64,000 bases of DNA from an uncultured Pseudodesulfovibrio sp. (GTDB taxonomy: Bacteria; Desulfobacterota; Desulfovibrionia; Desulfovibrionales; Desulfovibrionaceae), in contig NZ_OY776488.1 in assembly GCF_963675635.1 (NCBI RefSeq), positions 2,996,001 through 3,060,000 on the forward strand, written 5' to 3'. Below, in pieces: positions 16,083 through 24,578 of this stretch (within the stretch, counting starts at the first letter, position 1; each line of letters begins with the position of its first letter). The translations under genes were made by a program, and so were the position numbers. The notes under the pieces were generated by a model, which was not told the origin of the DNA, did not search any database, and worked only from the letters and a program-made list of their open reading frames with translations.

Positions 16083-16652
16083 CTATTCAGCGGGCTTGGT
16101 CTCTTCAGTTGCGGCTTCTTCAGCCTTGGGCTCTTCCTGTGCAGGCTCTTCGGCCTTTACTGCCTCGGGAGCAGCGGGAGCTTCGGGTTTGGTGAAGTCG
16201 ACAGTCACACCGTTCATGGCGTTAACAATATCATTGGTGATATCGACGGTATCGCTGGAAGCGATGACGGACTGCTTGCTCAGAATGACTTCCAGGCCTT
16301 TTTCAGCGCGGTAGGCTTCCAATGCGTTGGTGAATTCGTTTTCAACAAGACCGACAACGCGCTGTTGCTCGGTGCCCATGGTATTCTGCAATTCACCCAT
16401 GGCCAACTTGTAAGCTGCCACGGTCTCTTCGGTCTGGTTCTCCTGCATGGCCTTGTAGGCCGCTTCGGCCTTGGTCTGCAACGGCGTACCAACTTCCTTG
16501 AGGTATGCCATGGCTTCCTGGGCAACCTTATTGTCCTTGAAAGCGGCAGCTTCGTCTACAACGCCGATCTTGACCGGGGCTTGCTGCTGGTTGCAGGCCA
16601 CCAGGCCGAGGCAAAGGGTTGCAGCCAGGAGCAGGGTAATCATCCGTTTCAT
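16083..16652 (-). CDS. OmpH/Skp-like lipoprotein
   Basis: A 189-residue protein from the ATG at 16652 (GGAGA upstream). The signal peptide ends in LGLVAC (acylated Cys20). The mature part opens with KIGVVDEAAAFKDNKVAQEA and continues as long helices, ending in the typical Skp strand GLEVILSKQSVIASSDTVDIT. It closes with a low-complexity Pro/Ala/Glu tail. Skp/OmpH proteins are periplasmic chaperones for outer-membrane proteins; lipid anchoring and an acidic tail are unusual for the family. Divergent from flgE. Confidence 0.82.
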   Translation of the reverse strand: MKRMITLLLAATLCLGLVACNQQQAPVKIGVVDEAAAFKDNKVAQEAMAYLKEVGTPLQTKAEAAYKAMQENQTEETVAAYKLAMGELQNTMGTEQQRVVGLVENEFTNALEAYRAEKGLEVILSKQSVIASSDTVDITNDIVNAMNGVTVDFTKPEAPAAPEAVKAEEPAQEEPKAEEAATEETKPAE

Positions 16653-16855
16653 ATCATTCGTCTCCATTGTTTGGTTGGTGTCACTCTTTGACAAAGTCGA
16701 GCCAGACTACTCGGGAGGCCAGTTGGTGGCAAGGGGAAACATGATTGGCCCGGCTTCTTCTTTTGTGGCTGAATATCAAGGTGAAAAGAGTTCATGGGCA
16801 CGATGTGCCTACTGACTTTGGATTCTTTCAGCCTGAAATACCTGTGCATTTCATA

Positions 16856-16871
16856 TGGCACACCCCTTGCT
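16856..16871 (+). promoter_or_regulatory. Sigma-54 promoter of flgE
   Basis: TGGCACACCCCTTGCT matches the -24/-12 consensus (TGGCAC, N5, TTGCW) with the required 10 bases between GG and GC. It lies about 95 bases before the flgE ATG. Class-II flagellar genes are commonly driven by RpoN, so the flgE assignment is natural. Confidence 0.85.
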
Positions 16872-16966
16872 ATTTCCTCCGGTGAGAAGGAATCGGGAAT
16901 TTTTTTCCGGGAATGGGTCTCCTGGAGGTTCCCACCATATTCGGCAGAGGTCGGATTGGAGGAAAT

Positions 16967-18589
16967 ATGAGTTTCAGTAGTATGTATGTTGGAGCTACCG
17001 GGGTGGTCGCCCACAATGCCAGTATGCAGGTGGTGGCGAACAACCTCGCCAACGTCAGCACCACCGGGTATAAAAGGGCAGACGTCCAGTTCGGAACGCT
17101 CATGAGTCAACAGCTCGGAACGAGCGGCGTACAGTACCAGTCGGGCAGCTATGGCATGAGCCAGATGGGTAAAGGCGTGGGTGTGTCCGAAATCAGGACC
17201 ATTTTCAAGCCCGGCGCACTGGAGAATACCAACACCGCCACGGATCTTGCCATTTCCGGGCAGGGGTTTTTCGGTGTGAGAAATCCATCGGGAGCAGCCG
17301 CCGGAGCATCGAACTATACTCGTGCCGGAGCATTCCGCTTCAGCAACGAGGCGTATCTTGTGGATGCTCACGACTATCGCCTGCAGGGATATGCCGTTAA
17401 TCGCGAGACTGGCGAAGTATCCACAGCGCTTTCCGACATCCAGCTTCCGTATGAAGATGTCATAGTGGACGGCGAGCCGGTTCGACTTGTCCGTTCCGAA
17501 CCCCTCGCAACATCTTCCGTGGAAATGGTTACGAACCTGGACCACTCCGCAGCCGATCTTTTCACCGATTCCAACAATCCCATGTTTTCCATGTTGCAGG
17601 CGTATAACACCACCCAGAGCAACGCCACAACGCCGTTTGGCGGAGATCTGCCTGAGTATTCGTCAAGTATCACCGTATATGATGAAGATGGCGGTGGTCA
17701 TGAAATGACGATCTACTTTGATCCTGTCACTGCCAACTCACTGTCGAATGCGGTCCCGGGATACAGCTATTGGGAGTATCTTGTAGCGATGCCGCCCGAG
17801 TCTGACGGCTCGAGCGCATATGGTACTTCTGCGGCCGGGTTGGCTGGACTGGGCGTCCTGACTTTCAATGACCAGGGTATACTTGTGGGGCAGGCTGCCT
17901 ATGCTCTGGACCCGACTGCCACAAGTGGTGGTGGAGGAACAAATCTTGGTTCCTGGACGCCAAGCACGTTCAGTGAAGACGGGCTGCCACAGATAACATA
18001 CGCTTTTGGCAGTAATGGTGGAGCAGTTGGTACGCCTCGTACTATTTCGTATGATTTCGGTATCAATTCCGACAGTTCTACATGGCTTTCCGGGGCCGGC
18101 TCCGCTGCATCCGTCGGGACGAACGTGGGCAACCTTGTCCAAATGAATGATTTGAATCGGGATGCGCGTGTTTCCACTAATTATGATTCTCCGTCTGCAA
18201 CAATGTATCACATTCAGAACGGGTATACCTGGGGGTATCTCCGCAATGTCAGCGTTGACGAAGACGGTTTTCTGACTGGGCAGTTCACCAATAGCCAGAG
18301 CGAGAAGTTATACCAGGTTGCCGTGTATCGCTTTAACAGTCCGTGGGGGTTGGATCGTGCGGGGCAAACAGGTTTCACCGCCACGCCGGATTCGGGGGCA
18401 GCCATAGCCGGTGTTGCCAGAGACAGAGGCCGTGGTTCCATCTCTGACAGCTCCCTTGAGGGGAGTAATGTCGACATGGCGCAGGAATTTGCCAACATGA
18501 TTCTTACCCAGCGTGGATTCCAGGCCAACACCAAGGTCATTTCCACCAGTGATTCACTGCTCAACACACTCATTAGCACCAAACGATAA
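16967..18589 (+). CDS. flgE: Flagellar hook protein FlgE
   Basis: A 540-residue hook subunit. The N-terminal signature ANNLANVSTTGYKRADVQF and the C-terminal helix EFANMILTQRGFQANTKVIS are the paired rod/hook-family motifs that form the D0 coiled-coil core. The variable outer domains lie between about 100 and 440. GGAGG at 16958-16962 sets the start at 16967. The gene stands alone behind a sigma-54 promoter and before a terminator, away from flgD and other hook genes in this window. Confidence 0.95.
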   Translation: MSFSSMYVGATGVVAHNASMQVVANNLANVSTTGYKRADVQFGTLMSQQLGTSGVQYQSGSYGMSQMGKGVGVSEIRTIFKPGALENTNTATDLAISGQGFFGVRNPSGAAAGASNYTRAGAFRFSNEAYLVDAHDYRLQGYAVNRETGEVSTALSDIQLPYEDVIVDGEPVRLVRSEPLATSSVEMVTNLDHSAADLFTDSNNPMFSMLQAYNTTQSNATTPFGGDLPEYSSSITVYDEDGGGHEMTIYFDPVTANSLSNAVPGYSYWEYLVAMPPESDGSSAYGTSAAGLAGLGVLTFNDQGILVGQAAYALDPTATSGGGGTNLGSWTPSTFSEDGLPQITYAFGSNGGAVGTPRTISYDFGINSDSSTWLSGAGSAASVGTNVGNLVQMNDLNRDARVSTNYDSPSATMYHIQNGYTWGYLRNVSVDEDGFLTGQFTNSQSEKLYQVAVYRFNSPWGLDRAGQTGFTATPDSGAAIAGVARDRGRGSISDSSLEGSNVDMAQEFANMILTQRGFQANTKVISTSDSLLNTLISTKR

Positions 18590-18611
18590 TTTCGCATGAC
18601 ACGCGACATTC

Positions 18612-18650
18612 AAACGCTGTCCGGCATATGCCGGACAGCGTTTTCTGTTT
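18612..18650 (+). terminator. Rho-independent terminator after flgE
   Basis: A perfect 32-base palindrome (18612-18643, core CCGGCATATGCCGG) is followed by TTTTCTGTTTTT. Confidence 0.88.
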
Positions 18651-18740
18651 TTATTTGTATGGTCATTTCCTTTACCCGCCTTGAATTCCCTGTGCAAACC
18701 GGATAGTGGAACCATGTGTCAGGCAACCAAGGAGTTATCC

Positions 18741-20093
18741 GTGACCGAGCAGAGTGAATACCGAAGCAGTGAAGCGATTCTGGAAGCGATAAAGAGGGTG
18801 GAGCAGGAAGCCCCGGGCGGTGCTGAAGCCCTGTTCATGGCAGCCATGTTGGCCGATTCGCCACTTCCCTACGATTATGCCCTGTCCATGGACGGCACAC
18901 CGCATAACCCCGCATTGATTAATCCGGCAGCGGCTTTTTTTGCGGCCACGGCACTCATTGATCCCCTCGTGACGAATGGGCTTGTCGATGTGGATGCGGA
19001 CAGTCAGATTTTTGCGCTCAAGGACGATGTGCGTGTTGAACTCCGGGCCTCTATGACCGAGGAGCAAACCCTGGATTGGGCAGGACGGGCCATATATGGT
19101 TTGAATCTTGCCCTGCCGGATGCAGAACCCCAGAACTGGCCTACTGTCCAGTGGCTCATGCCGCACATCCTGGCCTGCCGTGACCTCGTGAAAGAGCTTG
19201 GCGTGAATACTGCCGCTGCAAACCGGGTTATGCATCAGGCTGGTTTTTCCCTGTATCATCAGCAGCGGTACAATGAAGCCGTCGAATTACTGGAAGCTGC
19301 CATGGCCGTGGATGTGGAGCTTAAGGGCGGACAACATCCCGATATAGTCTCCGATCTGGAAGGATTGGCAACAGTCTATTGGGCCGCAGAAAATTTCGAT
19401 CGGGCCGAAGCCACGTTCATGGCCTGTCTTGAGTTGCAAAAGGAAATTTTTACCGAAGGCAATGTCGCGACTGCGCCCATTCTCAACAGCCTGGGTGTGA
19501 TTCGTCAGGCGCGGGGACGTCTTGATGAGGCCAAGACCACATTTGAAGAGTGCCTGACCGTGTTGCGAGCTACACAGGGCGAGGCCCATCCTGCCACTGC
19601 GTCCTGTCTTTCGAATATGGCCCTGCTGTATGAGGCCATGGACGAGCCTGAACACGCTCTGGAGTTGGCAGAGCAGGGGCTTGCCATCAACCGCAGGCTC
19701 TACGGAGACCATCATCCTGAGGTGGCCGGTGATCACAATACGGTAGCCTTGCTTCATGATCGTCTTGGCAATGCCGCTAAAGCCGAAGAACATTTCAGGA
19801 TAAGTCTTGCCATCCGTGAGCAGGTTTACGGTCCGGATCACCCGGAAACAGCGCAGGCAATGTGCAACATGGGATTGCTGCTTGATTCCGTCGGCCGCTA
19901 TGAAGAAGCTTTCGATTACTTTGATAACGGACTTGCCGCCTACGAATACGCACTCGGAGCGCATCATCCGCTCATGGAGCCTGCGTTGGATAATTTCATC
20001 GCACTCCTGGAAAAACTGGTGGCTTCCAGTCAGGAAGATCTGCGTGTCAGAGCCGAGGCCCGGTTGCAGAAAATAGTGGAAAGAGCGGGGTAA
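18741..20093 (+). CDS. TPR protein resembling the C-terminal half of a STAND/NB-ARC protein
   Basis: A 450-residue protein from a GTG at 18741, chosen by AAGGAG six bases upstream; ATG at 18714 is possible but less well spaced. Residues 1-130 resemble the winged-helix segment that follows the ATPase in NB-ARC-type proteins (LFMAAMLADSPLPYDYAL, then PLVTNGLVDVDADSQIFAL). From about 150 on come at least six TPRs of the kinesin-light-chain type (GQHPDIVSDLEGLATVYW, GDHHPEVAGDHNTVALLHD, GPDHPETAQAMCNMGLLLD). The NTPase and any effector domain are missing. The sugar-kinase gene follows after two bases. Confidence 0.88.
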   Translation: MTEQSEYRSSEAILEAIKRVEQEAPGGAEALFMAAMLADSPLPYDYALSMDGTPHNPALINPAAAFFAATALIDPLVTNGLVDVDADSQIFALKDDVRVELRASMTEEQTLDWAGRAIYGLNLALPDAEPQNWPTVQWLMPHILACRDLVKELGVNTAAANRVMHQAGFSLYHQQRYNEAVELLEAAMAVDVELKGGQHPDIVSDLEGLATVYWAAENFDRAEATFMACLELQKEIFTEGNVATAPILNSLGVIRQARGRLDEAKTTFEECLTVLRATQGEAHPATASCLSNMALLYEAMDEPEHALELAEQGLAINRRLYGDHHPEVAGDHNTVALLHDRLGNAAKAEEHFRISLAIREQVYGPDHPETAQAMCNMGLLLDSVGRYEEAFDYFDNGLAAYEYALGAHHPLMEPALDNFIALLEKLVASSQEDLRVRAEARLQKIVERAG

Positions 20094-20095
20094 AC

Positions 20096-20974
20096 ATGGA
20101 TTCTGTGCTTGCTGTCGGTCTGGGTGAAATTCTGTGGGACGTGTTGCCTGATAAACGGATGCTCGGCGGTGCTCCCGCAAATTTTGCCTATCATATAAAT
20201 GCATTGGGCGGAGAGGGTGTTCCTGTTTCCTGTGTGGGGGATGACGATTTAGGGCGTGAGGCGCTTTCGCTTTTGGTGATGCGTGGTTTGAACACCGACG
20301 CAATTGCCGTGGATGGAGAGCATCCGACCGGTATTGTCGACGCACATGTCGACGCTCAGGGGGTGGCAACCTATGTTTTCCCAGATAACGTGGCCTGGGA
20401 TTTTCTGTCGCTGAATGATGCGGCTCTGGCCTTGGCAGCCAAAACCAGAGCTGTGTGTTTTGGAACACTGGCCCAGAGGTCTGAAATATCCCGGAAGGCG
20501 ATCCGCCAATTTCTCGATGCTGCGTCCGGTGCGCTCAAGGTGTATGACATTAACCTGCGCCAGAATTTTTATACGACTGAGATTGTCAGTCAGTCTCTCG
20601 ATCTGGCAGATGTATTGAAAATCAATGATGACGAATTGGCATTGGTGACGAGAATGCTGTCTCTGCCTGAAGGCGAACGAGAAGCGTTGGAAACACTTAT
20701 GTTCCAACATTCCCTCAAGCTGGGTGTGCTGACTCGCGGCGACAAGGGGAGTCTGATTGTATCTCCTGACGGGTTTTCTGATTTGTCGGGGCAACCTACC
20801 GAAATTGTGGATACCATTGGTGCCGGGGATTCGTTTACCGCCGCTTTGGTGTTGGCCTATCTTAATGGGCAGTCACTTGATGAGATGAATCGATATGCAA
20901 CGAGAGTGGCTGCGTATGTTTGCGGTTGTCCGGGGGCTATGCCGAAGATGCCGGAGTCCTATCGGTTGCGATGA
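20096..20974 (+). CDS. PfkB-family carbohydrate kinase (fructokinase-like)
   Basis: A 292-residue ribokinase-fold enzyme. The N-terminal GEILWDVLPDKRMLGGAPANF is the substrate-binding entry of fructokinase-like members, and DTIGAGDSF (239-247) is the ATP/anion-hole signature with Asp245 as catalytic base. The lid strands and CFGTLAQRS also fit. Phosphorylation of fructose or a related sugar is likely, but the substrate is not proven. It starts two bases after the TPR gene, so the two are probably co-translated, an uncommon pairing. Confidence 0.9.
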   Translation: MDSVLAVGLGEILWDVLPDKRMLGGAPANFAYHINALGGEGVPVSCVGDDDLGREALSLLVMRGLNTDAIAVDGEHPTGIVDAHVDAQGVATYVFPDNVAWDFLSLNDAALALAAKTRAVCFGTLAQRSEISRKAIRQFLDAASGALKVYDINLRQNFYTTEIVSQSLDLADVLKINDDELALVTRMLSLPEGEREALETLMFQHSLKLGVLTRGDKGSLIVSPDGFSDLSGQPTEIVDTIGAGDSFTAALVLAYLNGQSLDEMNRYATRVAAYVCGCPGAMPKMPESYRLR

Positions 20975-21017
20975 CGGATGTGGGGTTTTGGCCCTGGTGG
21001 AGAGAAGAAGTAAGGAT

Positions 21018-21041
21018 GGCCGCTTTCATGCGGCCTTTTTT
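21018..21041 (+). terminator. Terminator after the PfkB kinase gene
   Basis: Six-base GGCCGC / GCGGCC arms with a 6-base loop are followed by six T. Confidence 0.8.
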
Positions 21042-21072
21042 ATTGGAAGATGCGCCTTCGGCGAGAGCCGTT

Positions 21073-21094
21073 GTTGGGTGCTGAAGCACCCAAC
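21073..21094. repeat. Intergenic hairpin, copy 2
   Basis: A perfect 10-base inverted repeat (GTTGGGTGCT GA AGCACCCAAC). It shares its core with the hairpins at 898-920 and 21370-21390. Confidence 0.6.
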
Positions 21095-21369
21095 GTTCTC
21101 CATGCCCTCCCGGCGGGGGCCCTTTTTTTGTTGGGGCAAAAAAAGGGCCGAAAAAAAGCCCCTTTCCAGCTTGGCCGCCCGGTGATCGGCGGCAAGAAGC
21201 TGATCACCGCGCGCAGCTTTCGGAATCGCGTTCTTCCGCTTCGCTCCAGTACAATTCCGAACAAGACGCTGCCACTGCGCGCTGTCAGCTTCTAAGCCTT
21301 CCGATCAAGGGCTAGGTTCGATCTTCGTCTTGAAGAGGGGAAGAAATCGTCCTCGAAGGAAGAGCGGTG

Positions 21370-21390
21370 TTGGGGTGCGATGCACCCCAA
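21370..21390. repeat. Intergenic hairpin, copy 3
   Basis: A perfect 9-base inverted repeat (TTGGGGTGC GAT GCACCCCAA) with the same core as the copy 300 bases upstream. No T-run follows, so it is not a plain terminator. Confidence 0.6.
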
Positions 21391-21930
21391 GGCCCTTTAT
21401 GGTTATCGAAGAGCCAAAAAAACAAAACCTATCACCTACACTGAGCAGTATCTTACAGCGACGACCAATTGATAGCGGACCTTAGAGCTTGTCCCGCGCG
21501 GCGCAACGCAGCCCGACCGCCGTCTGTTTCAACAGACAAATCTGTCGGGCAGTGAAGCCGCGTACAGGCTCTTGGGTCCGGTATCAGGCTCACAGCGCAA
21601 AAGGCGCTTTTTGCCTCCTTTTTGCCGCCCCGCAAAAAGCAGGTCGCCGTAAAGGCGAAACCTTTGCAAAAATACCGTTTGAGCCTCCACTGCGAACGCA
21701 CGCAATAAATCCATACGCTCCCTCTTTCCATTTTCTCTGCCTTAAGAAAGAACCATTTTTGCGTCCCCGTACACATTTTGCGCGCTCAAAGTTTCTTCAT
21801 AAAAATAAAAAGTAAATAATATCAGCGTGTTTAAAACGGCATGTTCATTGCTCATACCAATTCAAATATCACGTAAAAGGTGCCTGCAAGGCCTTCCTCC
21901 GCCTCTGGCGGAAACAACGAGGAGACAACC

Positions 21931-22383
21931 ATGAGAGCTTTAATCCCCCTGACTTTGATACTTGCGTTGATGACAGGCTGCACAACCACCACAGCACAAA
22001 ATGCAGCGACTCTCGGCACATTGGCAGGTGCCACGCTGGGTGCGCTTACCTTCAAAAATAAGGTTTCCGGCGCTGCCATTGGCGCAGGAACGGGGCTGTT
22101 GGTCGGGTACATTGTTGGTAACGAAATGGAAAAGTATGATGCCTATGACGAACGGCAGATTACGAACACTCTGGAAACCATGCCATCCGGGCAGGCTTCC
22201 CAGTGGACAAATCCTGACACACGCATGCACCATCAGGCTATCCCACAGCCAACTCGTCGGTATGATGATGGTCGTATTGAGCGCGATGTGACATTGCGGG
22301 CACGCATGCCCAGCGGCGAGATGGAAACTGTCTATGCCAAGGCGTACAGGCAGCCTGACGGGACCTGGCAGTTAGTGCAGTAA
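21931..22383 (+). CDS. Glycine-zipper lipoprotein (17-kDa-antigen-like)
   Basis: A 150-residue lipoprotein (ALMTGC, acylated Cys17) whose residues 25-65 form a glycine zipper (GTLAGATLGAL..GAAIGAGTGLLVGYIVG), as in OsmB, SlyB and rickettsial 17-kDa antigens. The C-terminal half is a soluble beta domain with the WTNPDT and the YRQPDGTWQLV ending usual for this class. GAGGAG sets the start at 21931. Probably an outer-membrane protein of envelope maintenance. Confidence 0.87.
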   Translation: MRALIPLTLILALMTGCTTTTAQNAATLGTLAGATLGALTFKNKVSGAAIGAGTGLLVGYIVGNEMEKYDAYDERQITNTLETMPSGQASQWTNPDTRMHHQAIPQPTRRYDDGRIERDVTLRARMPSGEMETVYAKAYRQPDGTWQLVQ

Positions 22384-22392
22384 GTTGTTGTA

Positions 22393-22421
22393 GAAAGGGC
22401 CGCTCTCAAGCGGTCCTTTTG
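22393..22421 (+). terminator. Terminator after the glycine-zipper lipoprotein
   Basis: AAGGGCCGCT / AGCGGTCCTT stem with a 4-base loop and a short T-run. Confidence 0.7.
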
Positions 22422-22564
22422 GTTTCTTGAAAAGTTGTCCTTAATAATACACGGTCGCTGGCAATACTCCCCATTTCAGTTTACAATTCCGATACTGATA
22501 AATGTCTTTGTCTCAGGCAATATGCACCTGTTCTTTCAAAGAGGTTCTTGAGGGAGGATCTGTC

Positions 22565-23017
22565 ATGGAACAACAACTGACCGCAAGAAAACAGCATGCG
22601 TTCATTACATCCAGAGGAACGCTGGACGGGGCGATGCCCGCCCTGGTCATGGCCTTGAACTCAGTGCGTCTTGGACACGACGCGACGATTTTTTATACCT
22701 TCATGGGAATGGAGGTCATCAAGCATGGCGGCGTTGAGAAACTCAAATACTACCCGGAGGGCACCATGGGCGCGATTCCGGGGATGCCTCATGTGGCTAC
22801 GAACATGATGAAAAAGTGGATGAGTGAGGCCAATATTCCCGACCCTGAAACCATGTTTGAGATGGCGCAGATCGAAGGGGTTAGATTGGTTGCCTGCCAT
22901 ATGACCATGGAAATGATGAAACTCGACCAAAAAGATTTTGTGGAAGGCGTGGAAGTCTGGACCGCAGAAGACTTTATCAGGTTTGCCGGTGACTGCGATA
23001 TCTGTTTGTTCACATGA
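22565..23017 (+). CDS. DsrE3-like sulfur-carrier protein (DsrE/F superfamily)
   Basis: A 150-residue protein. The key motif is LVACHMTMEMMKL with Cys111, which corresponds to the conserved ACxMSMDxMG motif of DsrE3 / COG2210-type proteins, where the Cys carries persulfide sulfur. The N-terminal TLDGAMPALVMALNSVRLGHDATIFYTFMG forms the Rossmann-like core. GGAGG sets the start at 22565. Elsewhere such proteins pass sulfur between rhodanese, TusA and Dsr or Hdr-like proteins; none of those partners is adjacent here. It has its own terminator. Confidence 0.87.
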   Translation: MEQQLTARKQHAFITSRGTLDGAMPALVMALNSVRLGHDATIFYTFMGMEVIKHGGVEKLKYYPEGTMGAIPGMPHVATNMMKKWMSEANIPDPETMFEMAQIEGVRLVACHMTMEMMKLDQKDFVEGVEVWTAEDFIRFAGDCDICLFT

Positions 23018-23021
23018 AATG

Positions 23022-23053
23022 AAAAGCCCGAAGGACGGCCTCCGGGCTTTTCT
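23022..23053. terminator. Terminator between convergent genes
   Basis: AAAAGCCCG and CGGGCTTTT arms surround a 12-base loop; symmetric A/T runs allow use from both sides. Confidence 0.75.
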
Positions 23054-23080
23054 TGTCGGAAAGAACGTAGATAAAAATGG

Positions 23081-23557
23081 TTAGGCTTTTCTCAGAATTT
23101 TGTGAACCACAGACCTCGGGGTGTGGCTTCCTGTCTTGCGCTGCCAGTACATGGTTGCACATGCCGTGAGCATGCCGACGTCGCGGATGATGGCTTCCAG
23201 TGGACCAACTGAAACACTGTCTGTGGTGCGAGGGGTGCCGAAACATCCACAGTCAGCATCCAGGCCGATATGCAGGGCATACAGAAGTACGGCCATGAAC
23301 CCCAACAACTGTGCAACAACCAAAGCCAACGCTCCCCTGACGTTCAGAATCAAGCCCAATCCACTCATGATTTCAATGCACGGAATGATATATGATATTG
23401 CCGTGGACATGCGCCATGTGACAAGTCCGTACATGTTGATGGTTATGGCAAAGTCATAAGGATTCAACAGCTTGAGAACCCCTGCATAGACGAACAAGCC
23501 ACCGATGAGCACTCTGAGGAAGATATATGCAGCCTGGGAGGCAAAAAATGATTTCAT
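23081..23557 (-). CDS. MauE/DoxX-like membrane protein
   Basis: A 158-residue protein with four membrane helices. RVLIGGLFVYAGVLKLLNP is the start of DoxX/MauE-type proteins, and a periplasmic DADCGCFG motif places a Cys pair where MauE relatives have one. In methylamine utilisation MauE helps disulfide formation; in sulfate reducers such proteins often lack that context and may supply redox equivalents to periplasmic proteins. The start at 23557 is chosen by family length and AAAGGA upstream. Confidence 0.83.
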   Translation of the reverse strand: MKSFFASQAAYIFLRVLIGGLFVYAGVLKLLNPYDFAITINMYGLVTWRMSTAISYIIPCIEIMSGLGLILNVRGALALVVAQLLGFMAVLLYALHIGLDADCGCFGTPRTTDSVSVGPLEAIIRDVGMLTACATMYWQRKTGSHTPRSVVHKILRKA

Positions 23558-23854
23558 GGTCAGTACATTCCTTTGGTACGGCGAAGCGTGAGACAACTGA
23601 ACGACCATAAAGAGATATTCCCTTGAGCGCAAACAGCTCTGTGCCGACGTTTTGTGCGAATAGAGTTTTTTAGGGACGGGCCGTCTATTAAAAGTCTAGA
23701 AAAATTCAAGAATATCAACCGCAATCAATGAATAGCGTTCGTTGTTTTATAAAAATACTTTAAAATGAAGTGGATGGAAAAGTTTTTCCCTTGTGGTTGT
23801 TTGATTTTTTATGTACTCCAATGAAGAACAACAAGGTCTTCAAGGGAGTGTGAC

Positions 23855-24466
23855 ATGACTGGCAAGAAAGTGCTTTCCGTGGCCGAAATCGCCCGCGAGC
23901 TGGAACTGCCCGAGTCCACGGTGCATTATTGGAAGAATCGGTTCGCCCAGCATCTGCCCTCTGTGGGGCGCGGACGGCAGAAACGTTTCAAGCCCGAAGC
24001 CATAGAAATTTTCGGAACCATTTCTCGTCTGCTCAAGGAAGGGCACACTGCTCGCGACGTCATGGACCAGTTGTCGCAAAGTTATCCACTTCAGGCCGAC
24101 GCCCTGCCCATGCATGGCGGTAACGGTGAAGTCTCGACAATGATGCCGGTCAATGCCATGGAGCCTGCCATGAAAATGGCTGCTGCGATCGGGCTTGAAA
24201 TCGCCAAGTCCGTGGGCGAGGGTATCCGGTCCGTTCTCGATCAGAGTGGCGGAGGCTCTCAGGATGTCACTGATATCCGTCATGGGTTGGAAGAAGCGGC
24301 AGAACGTATCACGAGTACCATGGAGGAGACCGAAGCTCTCAAGAACGAGAATCGGGAACTCAAGGAAAAACTCGCCGTTATGGAAGCAGAGATGGTCCGG
24401 CTTAGAAAGGACCGTCGTGAAATGGAAAAGTACCTGCTTGACAAGATTAAATCAGTATCTACCTAG
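23855..24466 (+). CDS. MerR-type helix-turn-helix regulator with C-terminal coiled coil
   Basis: A 203-residue protein. Residues 6-70 are a MerR-like winged helix (SVAEIARELELPESTVHYWKN, then RFKPEAIEIFGTISRLLKEG). Residues 145-200 form a long coiled coil (ALKNENRELKEKLAVMEAEM). There is no metal- or drug-binding domain. AGGGAG precedes the ATG. It lies directly upstream of htpG on the same strand, 112 bases away, so it may regulate htpG or share its transcript. Similar MerR-HTH plus coiled-coil proteins occur in Desulfovibrio, function unknown. Confidence 0.87.
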   Translation: MTGKKVLSVAEIARELELPESTVHYWKNRFAQHLPSVGRGRQKRFKPEAIEIFGTISRLLKEGHTARDVMDQLSQSYPLQADALPMHGGNGEVSTMMPVNAMEPAMKMAAAIGLEIAKSVGEGIRSVLDQSGGGSQDVTDIRHGLEEAAERITSTMEETEALKNENRELKEKLAVMEAEMVRLRKDRREMEKYLLDKIKSVST

Positions 24467-24516
24467 TCCCTGTTCTGGGACGAAATCTTTCGAACATATA
24501 CTTTTTATAGCAAGCC

Positions 24517-24550
24517 CCGCCGAGTGAGCCATATTGCTCACCCGGCGGGC
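24517..24550 (+). promoter_or_regulatory. Strong hairpin in the htpG leader
   Basis: CCCGCCGAGTGAGC and GCTCACCCGGCGGG pair almost fully around a short loop, ending about 20 bases before the htpG GGAGG. No T-run follows. It may be an attenuator, an RNA-stability element or a weak terminator for the regulator gene. Confidence 0.5.
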
Positions 24551-24578
24551 GTTCATATCATTTCATTGGAGGTATACC

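Larger units (their letters stand above)
21042..21930. other. Long spacer without a convincing gene
   Basis: About 890 bases. Several frames are open for 60-108 codons, but they overlap on both strands, are very rich in Arg/Pro/Ala/Lys, lack ribosome sites and match no family I know. The stretch contains two strong hairpins (21073-21094 and 21370-21390), a polypurine/polypyrimidine GGGGGCCC...GGGCC patch near 21112-21155, and an AT-rich end (21780-21870). It may be a dispersed intergenic element of this genome or remnant DNA. Confidence 0.5.

Noticed and set aside
21305..21340. GGTTCGATC resembling a tRNA T-loop
   Set aside because: No flanking T-stem, anticodon arm or acceptor stem could be built around it.
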